Source: Hymenobacter sp. APR13
GTDB lineage: Bacteria > Bacteroidota > Bacteroidia > Cytophagales > Hymenobacteraceae
Direction: 5' to 3'
NCBI RefSeq assembly: GCF_000737515.1
Contig: NZ_CP006587.1
Location: forward strand, 744,001-808,000
Length of the DNA: 64,000 nt
Part shown: positions 56,933 to 64,000 of the stretch, piece by piece
Numbering within the stretch: the stretch's first letter is position 1
How the letters are laid out: every line of letters starts with the position of its first letter
Notes under the pieces: model-generated
Database searches by the model: none
What the model was told of the DNA's origin: nothing
The model's input: the letters and a program-made list of their open reading frames with translations, nothing else
Position numbers and translations under genes: made by a program

Positions 56933-58201
56933 CTACTTCACGTCCAGCTCTTTCAGTTGCGCCAGGGCCTCCATGGTTTTTGCGCGGGTGCTAGCTTCTT
57001 TTTCGTCTTCATCGACAGGTTCCTTGGGACTGGGGCCAAAGAAGGTGAGAATGTTGCGCTGCACCGGCGTCGTCAGGCCGTCAAACTTGTTGTCGGCCAG
57101 CTTGCGCACCCATTCGCCGTAGGTTTCATCGGTCAGCTCATATTCGCCCACCACTGTCGGGCGGCCGGTGTCGAAGTCGGTATTGGGCAGCACTTGCCGG
57201 GAAACCGTGACCGTATCGGCGGGCTCGGCTTCCACATGGCGGCAGTAGCTGGTCATCACCTGCCGAAAGCTGGTCTTGAATAAGGCTTGCGCTTCCGGCG
57301 TCGGCAGCTTGAACGCGAAAGGCTCCAGCGGACCTATTTTGGGTAGCACCCGCACAAAATACGACAGCACCCGGGCCCCGGTACCAGGCTTTTGGTAGTC
57401 GGTGCCGTATTGCTTGCGGTAGTCGTGCTCACTCTGGTCGTAGACGTACTCGCGCCGACGGGCCTGCGGGCTGAGTCGCCGGATTTCTTTTTTCTGCGAC
57501 TGCCACGCCGCCCGGCTGGCAATCGGAATCAGGCTGCGCACGGCAAACCGAAACGAGCTGATGGCCAGGTCCACGTTGAAGATCACCTTGCCCAGTTCCA
57601 GTCCATAGGTTTTGCGAAACGCCCGCTCCAGCACCGGCTTGCTCACCTGAAACCCGATATAGCGCTGGTAGTCGGCAGTGCGGTAGCGGCCGGCGGCCAG
57701 CTGCACCACATCAAAGGCAAACTCCAACTGCGTGTGCTGCACCGGGGCTTCTTCGTAGGTGATTTCTGTCCCGAATTTCCGCCGCAGATCCGGGTATACC
57801 GACGCCATGGCCTTGTTGGTACCTTCAGGATGCCCTATCACGTCGGCCGAGTAGTGCGCCAGGGCGCCGAGCGCAAACGCGTATTCATTGCGGCCGTGAG
57901 CTTCGTCCAGTAGGTTGCGCACAAAGTCGCCGCTGCGCACATAGTGCGTAAGGTTGGTGAACAGCTCCGAGCCGAATGGGTAAAAGCCCATATCCTGAAT
58001 GATGGAGCCGCCGTAGGCGTAGCTCTTTGCCTCAATGAGCTGCTCCTCGGTGGCACCCGGGTAGCGCTTCTGCAACATAGGCATCAGGCAGCGGGTCCAG
58101 GAAGAATCGATATTGGCCTGGTGGGTAAGCACCGAGTAGGCAGATGCGGAAGAGGGAAACAGCAACAGCAGCGCCAGAATCCCAAGTAGCCATTTTAGCA
58201 T
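56933..58201 (-). CDS. Zinc-dependent phospholipase C family protein, second copy
   Basis: The 422-residue protein has a signal peptide (MLKWLLGILALLLLFPSSASA). After it comes YSVLTHQANID with the first His ligand but with Tyr where the family has Trp. GALAHYSADVIGHPEGTN holds the HxxxD and GH ligands, and FYPFGSELFTNLTHYVRSGD has another His/Asp set. The all-helical core resembles the zinc PLC/S1-P1 fold. The C-terminal third is charged and helical without known motifs. It is only distantly related to the protein at 25704. The start at 58201 begins the signal peptide. Confidence 0.85.
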   Translation of the reverse strand: MLKWLLGILALLLLFPSSASAYSVLTHQANIDSSWTRCLMPMLQKRYPGATEEQLIEAKSYAYGGSIIQDMGFYPFGSELFTNLTHYVRSGDFVRNLLDEAHGRNEYAFALGALAHYSADVIGHPEGTNKAMASVYPDLRRKFGTEITYEEAPVQHTQLEFAFDVVQLAAGRYRTADYQRYIGFQVSKPVLERAFRKTYGLELGKVIFNVDLAISSFRFAVRSLIPIASRAAWQSQKKEIRRLSPQARRREYVYDQSEHDYRKQYGTDYQKPGTGARVLSYFVRVLPKIGPLEPFAFKLPTPEAQALFKTSFRQVMTSYCRHVEAEPADTVTVSRQVLPNTDFDTGRPTVVGEYELTDETYGEWVRKLADNKFDGLTTPVQRNILTFFGPSPKEPVDEDEKEASTRAKTMEALAQLKELDVK

Positions 58202-58343
58202 AGGTAGCAGAAATGCTAAGCGAAGGCCGGGCACAGCACCCTGGATCGGAAAGCATTGCATCTACGCGCCGTACGGACCGGGGTTGTACTGTAGCGCTTG
58301 CCAGTTTCCGCGCATCGGCAACGTGGTAAAGCCCTCGAAACAA

Positions 58344-58377
58344 AAAAGAGGACCAGACGTGTGTCTGGCCCTCTTTT
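58344..58377 (-). terminator. Terminator of the large T9SS protein gene
   Basis: AAAAGAGG plus CCAGAC pairs with GTCTGG plus CCTCTTTT around GTGT with one bulge. On the minus strand it follows the stop at 58417 by about 40 bp. Confidence 0.85.
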
Positions 58378-58416
58378 ACTAGCAGCTTGGGCGTCATTAC
58401 CCTGCTGGTATGTGCG

Positions 58417-61400
58417 CTATTCCAGCACTACTTTCCGCGTTACGGTGTGGGCACCTACCTGCACCCGCATTGTGTAGAAGCCTTTGGCCAGGTTCTGCAC
58501 CGGCAGCGCCTGCTCCAGTGCCCCACCCCGAACGGTTAGCTCCTGGTGCATCACCTGCTGGCCGAGGGCGTTCAGCAATTGCACCTGCACCGCCGATACG
58601 CCGGCTTCCGCGCCACGCAGGCGCAACGTCAGCGGGCCGCTCTGGTGAGGCGTCGGGAACACACTCACCTCACCGCCCGGCAGCTGGCCCATGCCCGTGC
58701 TCAGGGTAGAAGTAAGAGCAATGGTGAAGGCGCCCTGCGTATCGCTGGAGCCGTAGCCTGATACAGAAACGTAGTAAGTGGTGCTTGGCGTGAGCGAAGG
58801 CAGCGCCATCGGACCGGCGGCCGTGCCGGAGCCCGTGCTGGCCTGGCAGGCCAGCTGCGTAAACGGCCCGTTGCAGGACGTCGCCGAGAACAGGCGTACC
58901 TGCCCGGCCGGTGCGCCCGTTACAACCAGAGAACGTGGCCCGTTGCCGGGAGCCACAAACGAGAACCACACATCCTTAGGGTTGGCGGCGGGGGCGCAGC
59001 CGGGGTTAGAATATCCGTTGGCCGCTGAGGCCGTAGCTCCCAAGTTAGACGTTGTCAGAGCGGTACCGTTGGCGGGCAGCGCCGTTGCAGTGCAGGGCTC
59101 GTCGTTGGATACCGGTGGCAGCAGCGTCGTGAAGGTAGCTGTTACCGGAGCCGACGACTGGCCGGCACCGCAGCTGCTCACCACCCCTACCGTGTACTGC
59201 ATGAGGCCCTGTAGGCCCGTCAGTTGAATGGGCGAGTTGCTGCCCGATATTGTTACGGCCGGGCCGGTAGTTGGCGTGGCTACTACCGTATAGCCGCCGG
59301 AACCCGTTACCGGAGTGAAGGTAACCGTGGCAGTAGTGCCCGTGATGTTGCTCACAGCTACGTTGCTTACCCGGGGGCACGACGAAATGCTAACGTTATC
59401 AAGGCCGATGTCGGTGGAGCCAAAGTCGGCGCGGGCGCGGAAGCGGATAACCGTAGTGGCCGACGTACTGGTAAGAGCCAGCGTCTGGCCACGATAGCCA
59501 CCCGTAGCACTACCCAGGCGCAGCAGCTGCGGCCCAAACGTGGCGCCGCCGTCCGTAGAAATCTGCACTGTCAGCGAGTCGGAGCCCGTGGTGTTGATGT
59601 AGTCGAAAGCCAGCTCCCGGGTTCCGGCGCCGCTCAGGTTCACATATAGATCCATGGTGCCAATCAGGCCCGAGCTGGCGCTGCCGCTGTGGAAGCGGGC
59701 CGAGTGGGCGCTGCTTTGGCTGCCAGTGGGAGTGTAGGCGTAGCTGGTGGGCGAGCCCCAGTTGGCGGCCGCGCCGTCGTCTTCGCGCCGCCAGGAGTTG
59801 TTGCCCGTCAGAGGTGAGTTGCGCCAGTTGTTGCTAGGCACGTCGCGCGTGGCGCACCGGTTCAGCCAGGTGCCCTCAAATGTCTCGCTGAACGGCAGCG
59901 TGGCGTACAAAGGCGTTACGCAATCAGTACGGAAAGCCCCCGGGCCGCCATTGGCGGAGGAAGAGCCCCCACAATCTTGACGCACATAGAACTGGTATTC
60001 GGTGCTGGCTGTGAGGCCCTGGATGGTTGCCGAAGTTCCCGTGATACCGCTGAGCGTCTGGCTGCCGGCACCGCCCGGCGTGAAGCCAGTAGGGCCATAG
60101 AACACTGTGTACGTACCCGTGCCAGCGCTGGCCCACGACACCGTAGCCGTGGTGGCCGTTACCGACGTAACGGCCAGGCCGAGCGGGCTCAGGCAGTTGC
60201 TGAACGATTCCAGCCGCACGTTATCGAGGCCGATGTCGGTGGTGCCGAAGTCAGCGCGGGCGCGGAAGCGGATAACCGTAGTGGCCGACGTACTGGTGAG
60301 CGTCAGGTTCTGGGAGCGGAAACCGCCGGTAGCACTGCCCAAGCGCAGCAGCTGCGGCCCGAAGGTGAGGCCACCGTCGGTCGATACCTGCACCGTCAGC
60401 GAGTCAGAGCCCGTGGTATTGATGAAGTCGAAGCTCAGTCGTTTATTGCCGGCGCCGCTCAAGTTCGCAAACAGGTCGAGGGTGCCAATCAGGCCCGAGC
60501 TGGCGCTGCCGCTGTGGAAGCGGGCCGAGTGGGCGCTACTCTGGCTGCCAGTGGGAGTGTAGGCGTAGCTGGTGGGCGAGCCCCAGTTGGCGGCCGCGCC
60601 GTCGTCTTCGCGCCGCCAGGAGTTGTTGCCCGTCAGAGGTGAGTTGCGCCAGTTGTTGCTGGGCACGTCGCGCGTGGCGCACCGGTCCAGCCAGGTGCCC
60701 TCAAACGTCTCGCTGAACGGCAGCGTGGCGTACAGAGGCGTTACGCACTCGGTACGAAAAGCCCCGACGTTGGAACGGTTGGAAGAACTGCCGGAGCAGA
60801 GCTGCGTGACGTAAAACTGATAGTTCGTGCTGGGCGACAGGCCCGGAATGGTTACTGAAGTGCTGGTGCTGGTAATCGTCTGGCCACCGGTGCCTGGCGT
60901 AAAGCCGGTTGGGCCATAGTTGATGGAGAACGTGCCACCGCCCCCGGTTACGCTCCAGGTAACCAACGCCGAAGTAGCGGTGGTACTGGTTACGGCCAGG
61001 TTACGGGGCGTGGGGCAGCCCGTAGCTGGCGGCGGCGTAAACGCGTAAATCTGGCCGGCTGCTGGCAGCGTGCTGATGGTGTTGGTTTCGGTGGTTGAGC
61101 TAACCGTGGGCGAGGCACTCGTATTGCCCAGCGACAAGAATGGAATGGGCGTGCCCGTGCCCGCAATGCCAATAGACGCCGAAGGCGAGTTCACCGCGCC
61201 GCCTTCCGGACGGTACACAAATTCGATACGATTGGAGGTTTCGTACAGCTTCACCTGAAACGACACCACCGCCGCCGTAGCGTTGTAGTTCCACGACCAG
61301 TTCTGCCATTCGAATGTAAAAACGCGGTTGGGCGCGGTGCCACTGGTTTGGTAGCGGGCCGCGCTGTTAGGCAGTTCGCCGCCCAAGTCGTCCCAGAGCG

Positions 61401-61776
61401 GGGCTACCAGAGGCAGTTGAGTGGCTCCACTACCAGTGGTCAGGTTGTTGGTCAGGCTGCTGGTGGCGCTGCTGTTGAACGACAGAAAGCCATTGGAGCT
61501 AGCGTAGACATTGGTGTACGGAACACCATCGAAGGAAAACGGAAACCCAATGGGCAAGGCATCGGAAATAGCATCGTCGTCCTGCACCGCCGTAGCCACG
61601 GGAGCCGTTCCCGGCAACGGCGCGTACGTGCCGGTAGTGGCCGCAAACTGATAGGCATCGGCCTGGGCGCGGGCCTGCCCCGCGCTTAGCGCAAACAACG
61701 CCAGACTACCGGCCGCTACTACAAGCTGGTGCCAGCTACGGCGTGCACGGCGAATAATGGGTAGAGGTTTTTGCAT
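58417..61776 (-). CDS. Large T9SS surface protein with fibronectin III and duplicated MAM-like domains
   Basis: The 1119-residue protein has a long signal peptide (to about residue 38, GQARA). An N-terminal beta-domain (residues 40-250, FSFDGVPYTNVYASSNGFLS) is followed by fibronectin III units (NLAVTSTTATSALVTWSVTG and LGLAVTSVTATTATVSW). Two nearly identical units of about 275 residues each hold CVTPLYATLPFSETFEGTW and RARADFG with DIGLDNV, resembling MAM-like or jelly-roll domains. A third Fn3 follows, then a DVWFSFVAPGNGPRSL domain and a type A T9SS sorting tail (VSVFPTPHQSGPLTL to the end). It is probably an adhesin or cell-surface enzyme scaffold. Confidence 0.92.
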   Translation of the reverse strand: MQKPLPIIRRARRSWHQLVVAAGSLALFALSAGQARAQADAYQFAATTGTYAPLPGTAPVATAVQDDDAISDALPIGFPFSFDGVPYTNVYASSNGFLSFNSSATSSLTNNLTTGSGATQLPLVAPLWDDLGGELPNSAARYQTSGTAPNRVFTFEWQNWSWNYNATAAVVSFQVKLYETSNRIEFVYRPEGGAVNSPSASIGIAGTGTPIPFLSLGNTSASPTVSSTTETNTISTLPAAGQIYAFTPPPATGCPTPRNLAVTSTTATSALVTWSVTGGGGTFSINYGPTGFTPGTGGQTITSTSTSVTIPGLSPSTNYQFYVTQLCSGSSSNRSNVGAFRTECVTPLYATLPFSETFEGTWLDRCATRDVPSNNWRNSPLTGNNSWRREDDGAAANWGSPTSYAYTPTGSQSSAHSARFHSGSASSGLIGTLDLFANLSGAGNKRLSFDFINTTGSDSLTVQVSTDGGLTFGPQLLRLGSATGGFRSQNLTLTSTSATTVIRFRARADFGTTDIGLDNVRLESFSNCLSPLGLAVTSVTATTATVSWASAGTGTYTVFYGPTGFTPGGAGSQTLSGITGTSATIQGLTASTEYQFYVRQDCGGSSSANGGPGAFRTDCVTPLYATLPFSETFEGTWLNRCATRDVPSNNWRNSPLTGNNSWRREDDGAAANWGSPTSYAYTPTGSQSSAHSARFHSGSASSGLIGTMDLYVNLSGAGTRELAFDYINTTGSDSLTVQISTDGGATFGPQLLRLGSATGGYRGQTLALTSTSATTVIRFRARADFGSTDIGLDNVSISSCPRVSNVAVSNITGTTATVTFTPVTGSGGYTVVATPTTGPAVTISGSNSPIQLTGLQGLMQYTVGVVSSCGAGQSSAPVTATFTTLLPPVSNDEPCTATALPANGTALTTSNLGATASAANGYSNPGCAPAANPKDVWFSFVAPGNGPRSLVVTGAPAGQVRLFSATSCNGPFTQLACQASTGSGTAAGPMALPSLTPSTTYYVSVSGYGSSDTQGAFTIALTSTLSTGMGQLPGGEVSVFPTPHQSGPLTLRLRGAEAGVSAVQVQLLNALGQQVMHQELTVRGGALEQALPVQNLAKGFYTMRVQVGAHTVTRKVVLE
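59393..59940. repeat. Internal duplication, copy A (within the T9SS gene)
   Basis: Near-identical to 60218-60765, at an 825-bp spacing (275 codons). The stretch from about 59690 to 59910 is almost unchanged between copies, showing recent duplication or gene conversion. Confidence 0.9.
60218..60765. repeat. Internal duplication, copy B (within the T9SS gene)
   Basis: Partner of 59393-59940. The two copies differ mostly in the third quarter, where the strands carrying FANLSGAGNKRLS and YVNLSGAGTRELA diverge. Confidence 0.9.
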
Positions 61777-62231
61777 GGAGTAACCTGAAAAGTGAAAGAA
61801 GGACGATAAGCCGGATTAAACTCATAGTGCTGTTTGCGTGGCAATTGCAGCACATAAAGCGGAGGTAAGATAAGGTCAGATGGCAGCAATCCAAATCAAT
61901 ACTCTCATTTTCCTACAATTCCCCTCACTAGCTGCCTATCTGATTGCCAGCCACATGGCCGTCAGCGGCACTTCTCCCGTCTTCCCCTGTTTGCGCCTTT
62001 TAGGTTGTTCGAAACTGGCGTTCCTGTTGACCGCGCTTTTGCCCTTGCCGCCTGGTCTTTCCGGCCCATCCGCCCCAGCATCAGCGCAGTAGCAGAGGTT
62101 GTGATGATGCCTGTGTGGGTCCGGTATGGCTACAGTTGCTTCAGGTTGTGGTGCAGTTGCACCTAAATCTGCCGGAGGCTCTTGTTACGTATCTGGTTTA
62201 GCACTGATGTTCAACCTGCTAGCTACCAGTT
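61777..62231. other. Intergenic region upstream of the T9SS gene with no supported gene
   Basis: This 455-bp stretch is less GC-rich than average. It should contain the promoter of the T9SS gene (minus strand). Open frames of 60-70 codons exist but lack signal peptides, domains or coding-like composition. I see no repeats or RNA structure that I can support. Confidence 0.5.
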
Positions 62232-62387
62232 ATGGAAAAGGATGCCGTTATCAGACATTCCCGCCGCCAACGCACCAGCCGGCGTTCTTCGCGGCCCAGA
62301 ATCCGCCGGGAAACCCTGCTGGCCTCTGCCCTGCTGGCACTGCTGGCTGGCTTTGTGTTCTACCACATCTGGCGCTACGGCTGGTAG
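62232..62387 (+). CDS. Small Arg-rich single-helix membrane protein
   Basis: A 51-residue frame reads MEKDAVIRHSRRQRTSRRSS, then RPRIRRETLL, a hydrophobic helix (ASALLALLAGFVFYH) and IWRYGW before TAG. Fourteen Arg or Lys residues precede the helix, so the N-terminus should stay in the cytoplasm and might bind RNA, DNA or phospholipid head groups. No family is recognised. It is supported by the sharp contrast between basic segment and helix and by GC-rich codon third positions. It lies 80 bp before the terminator of the tRNA genes on the other strand. Confidence 0.55.
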   Translation: MEKDAVIRHSRRQRTSRRSSRPRIRRETLLASALLALLAGFVFYHIWRYGW

Positions 62388-62466
62388 TAGCAGGTGCTAC
62401 AGCTACAAGCAGTGTGCTGCTAGTCCGCTGCAAAGTGATTCAGCGGTTTAAAAGCGTCTAAAAACA

Positions 62467-62498
62467 AAAATCCCCTTGGCGGCCGCCAAGGGGATTTT
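62467..62498 (-). terminator. Terminator of the tRNA-Ser genes
   Basis: AAAATCCCCTTGGCGG is a perfect palindrome with CCGCCAAGGGGATTTT. On the minus strand it follows the second tRNA gene by 13 bp. It could also end the small gene on the plus strand. Confidence 0.9.
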
Positions 62499-62511
62499 GC
62501 AGTTTACTACG

Positions 62512-62596
62512 CAGAGGAGGAGGGATTCGAACCCCCGGAGGTTTAACCCTCAACGGTTTTCAAGACCGCCGCAATCGACCACTCTGCCACTCCTCT
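62512..62596 (-). tRNA. tRNA-Ser, anticodon UGA
   Basis: The minus strand folds as a class II tRNA. The acceptor AGAGGAG pairs with CTCCTCT, the D-arm is GCAGAGTGGTCGATTGC, and the anticodon stem GCGGT/ACCGT has loop CTTGAAA (anticodon TGA). A long variable arm (GAGGGTTAAACCTC) and T-arm GGGTTCGAATCCC follow. Discriminator is G and CCA is not encoded. It lies 72 bp downstream of a second tRNA-Ser gene, and both probably share one transcript. Confidence 0.95.
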
Positions 62597-62668
62597 AAGG
62601 TCATTCAACAACAAGCAATGCCTCCGGCCAAGTGAACCTTGGGCCGTGGCAGGTGCTTATTGGCACTG

Positions 62669-62755
62669 TAGAGAGGGGGGGATTCGAACCCCCGATACCC
62701 TTGCAGGTATAACGGATTTCGAATCCGTCGCATTCGACCACTCTGCCACCTCTCT
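62669..62755 (-). tRNA. tRNA-Ser, anticodon CGA
   Basis: The acceptor AGAGAGG pairs with CCTCTCT, the D-arm is GCAGAGTGGTCGAATGC, and the anticodon stem ACGGA/TCCGT has loop TTCGAAA (anticodon CGA, reading UCG). The long variable arm is TATACCTGCAAGGGTAT and the T-arm GGGGGTTCGAATCCCCC. Discriminator reads A and CCA is not encoded. Its promoter is at 62784-62814. Confidence 0.95.
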
Positions 62756-62783
62756 AGGGTCCAAACTGAGTGGTTTGGGACGA

Positions 62784-62814
62784 CAAAAGTAGCAGCGCCG
62801 CCCACCCATCACAA
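62784..62814 (-). promoter_or_regulatory. Promoter of the tandem tRNA-Ser genes
   Basis: On the minus strand, TTG (62814-62812), a 20-bp spacer and TACTTTTG (62791-62784) match the Bacteroidota consensus, with the first tRNA 5' end at 62755. Confidence 0.65.
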
Positions 62815-62888
62815 CTTTTGGGCATTTATTTTTCTAAAAAACGCCCCCTCCTCTACCCTTTCCGGGGTTTCAACCTGATAATCAGGCG

Positions 62889-63881
62889 CTAAATTTTCAC
62901 TTGCTGATTGCGTACTCGGTTCAGCAAACGCAACCCGGCGGCGTTGTTGCGCAGCCGGCCCGTCACGGCATCAATGCTGACGTTGATTTCGAAACCCAGA
63001 ATCAGGGTCATGCACACGAAATCCAGCCACACCATGAAGCCCACGAGCGTGCCCACTGAGCCGTAGAAGTGGTTGTAGCTGTCGAAAATCTTCACGTAGA
63101 GGATGAACAGGAACGACACCAGGAAGATCAGCAACGTGGCCACAATGGCCCCGGCCGACAGGAAGGGCCACTTGTCGTGCACGGGCGGCACGTAGTAATA
63201 CACGAGGCAGGTAGTGAGCAGGAACAGCCCCACCACCGAGCCGTATTTGATGACCGTAATCAGTTCAGCCGTATACTGCTCGGGCACGATTTCGTGAAAC
63301 ACCAGCGCATCAATAATATAGGTACCGAAGAAGATGCCCACCACCGACACCAGCAGCACCGACGACAGCACCACCGTCAGCAGCGTGGCAATGACCCGCT
63401 TGCGCACGTAGGTGCGCTTCTTGAACGAGGGGTACTTCTTCTCGAAGGCGTCGAGCAGGGCCATGATGCCGTTGGAGCTCAGCACCAGCGCCGTGGCAAA
63501 ACCAAACGACAGCAACCCGCCGTGCGGAATGTTCACGATGTCTTCGATGGTGCCCGAAATGGCCCGATACATCTCACCCGGAATCAGGTCGGCCAGAAAC
63601 TCCAGAATGTACAGGTTTAGGTTCGGGATGCGGATATACGGGATGAGCGTGAACAGAAAGATAATGGTGGGAAAGATGGCAATGGTGAAGTTGAACGCCA
63701 TGTAGGAGGCGCGCTTGGCAATGCCATCCAGCCGGATTTCCTGCATCAGCCGGTCCACCACATCATACACCGAGGCCCGGCCGCCGGCAAAGCGCAGCCG
63801 CTTCAGAAACACAATAGCCTTCCGGTACGACCGGCGGCGGCGTACATCGGGCAAGTGGTAGCGGCGGGTGGGCAGGCGCAT
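62889..63881 (-). CDS. YihY/BrkB family inner-membrane protein
   Basis: The 330-residue protein has a basic N-terminus (RRYHLPDVRRRRSYRKA), an amphipathic segment, then six membrane helices. The family block KRASYMAFNFTIAIFPTIIF lies in the first helix, and SFGFATALVLSSNGIMALLDAFEK and VGTLVGFMVWLDFVCMTLILG are in later ones. The YihY fold occurs in many bacteria without a proven function; it was once wrongly called ribonuclease BN. The C-terminus is short and basic. The gene follows a large hairpin at the end of the window. Confidence 0.93.
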   Translation of the reverse strand: MRLPTRRYHLPDVRRRRSYRKAIVFLKRLRFAGGRASVYDVVDRLMQEIRLDGIAKRASYMAFNFTIAIFPTIIFLFTLIPYIRIPNLNLYILEFLADLIPGEMYRAISGTIEDIVNIPHGGLLSFGFATALVLSSNGIMALLDAFEKKYPSFKKRTYVRKRVIATLLTVVLSSVLLVSVVGIFFGTYIIDALVFHEIVPEQYTAELITVIKYGSVVGLFLLTTCLVYYYVPPVHDKWPFLSAGAIVATLLIFLVSFLFILYVKIFDSYNHFYGSVGTLVGFMVWLDFVCMTLILGFEINVSIDAVTGRLRNNAAGLRLLNRVRNQQVKI

Positions 63882-63911
63882 GTGGTCTGGATGGTTGAAT
63901 TGTTTGATGGC

Positions 63912-63958
63912 TAAAGGGTTGGTTGTTCAACGAGGTTACAGAACAACCAACCCTTTAA
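63912..63958. repeat. Inverted repeat upstream of the YihY gene
   Basis: TAAAGGGTTGGTTGTTC (63912-63928) pairs with GAACAACCAACCCTTTA (63941-63957). Weaker pairing extends outward. It sits 31 bp before the YihY ATG, so it is either in its leader or the terminator of a gene beyond the window. Confidence 0.75.
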
Positions 63959-64000
63959 CAATGCAGCCATTAAACCATTCATTTTAAAAACGCGGCCGGG

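Noticed and set aside
1..64000. Reassignment of TAG as a sense codon, suggested by two in-frame TAGs
   Set aside because: Many intact genes in the window end in TAG at the expected length (CDF, GNAT, deoxynucleoside kinase, TonB receptor), so TAG is a normal stop here.

Overview
The window looks like chromosomal DNA of a GC-rich member of the Bacteroidota, most likely Cytophagales close to Hymenobacter. The support is type IX secretion (T9SS) sorting tails on two large surface proteins, a TonB-dependent receptor with an N-terminal carboxypeptidase-like domain, Bacteroidota -7 promoter boxes (TAnnTTTG), absence of obvious Shine-Dalgarno sites, and families such as DUF2911, CDGSH proteins and M13 lipoproteins. 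I see no phage, plasmid, CRISPR array, insertion sequence or integrase.

Layout. 0-5 kb: an RCC1-repeat T9SS protein broken by an in-frame TAG, a cation diffusion facilitator, two tandem YcxB-like membrane proteins and a DUF2911 protein. 5-10 kb: a minus-strand set of PIG-L deacetylase, a 43-residue membrane peptide and a sodium:solute symporter. 10-22 kb: mostly single housekeeping or accessory genes (S8 protease, DUF805, YitT, MOSC, DUF547, DUF2461, deoxynucleoside kinase, STAS-like, GNAT, CDGSH, acyl-CoA-binding protein, amidohydrolase). 22-31 kb: a GT-C membrane protein, an unknown 344-residue protein, a zinc phospholipase C-like protein, a cyclophilin lipoprotein, a second amber-interrupted gene and an M13 peptidase. 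31-37 kb: an envelope-glycan cluster of two GT39 transferases, a UDP-sugar epimerase, a LAB_N membrane protein and a DPM1-like GT2, which fit together as a polyprenyl-phosphate-sugar pathway. 38-40 kb: xseA and xseB, separated by a repeat element. 40-44 kb: a small protein, three tandem paralogous seven-helix membrane proteins, a histidine kinase and a receiver-only response regulator. 44-50 kb: a TonB receptor, two paralogous secreted proteins of unknown function and an alkyltransferase-like protein. 50-57 kb: a full RND efflux operon (adaptor, pump, TolC). 57-64 kb: a second zinc phospholipase C-like protein, a large T9SS adhesin-like protein with a recent internal duplication, two tRNA-Ser genes and a YihY protein.

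The most striking feature outside genes is the density of palindromic intergenic repeats. At least eight sequence families of 75-330 bp inverted repeats occupy the gaps. One, at about 24.1 kb, carries what reads as an internal fragment of a GNAT gene between its arms. Several genes end inside these repeats and take their stop codons from them. No single proven new system is present. The best candidates are the fragment-carrying palindromic element, the seven-helix/two-component locus, and the GT2-LAB_N-GT39 cluster. All coordinates were worked out by eye from the sequence. Family names rest on motif recognition, not database searches.
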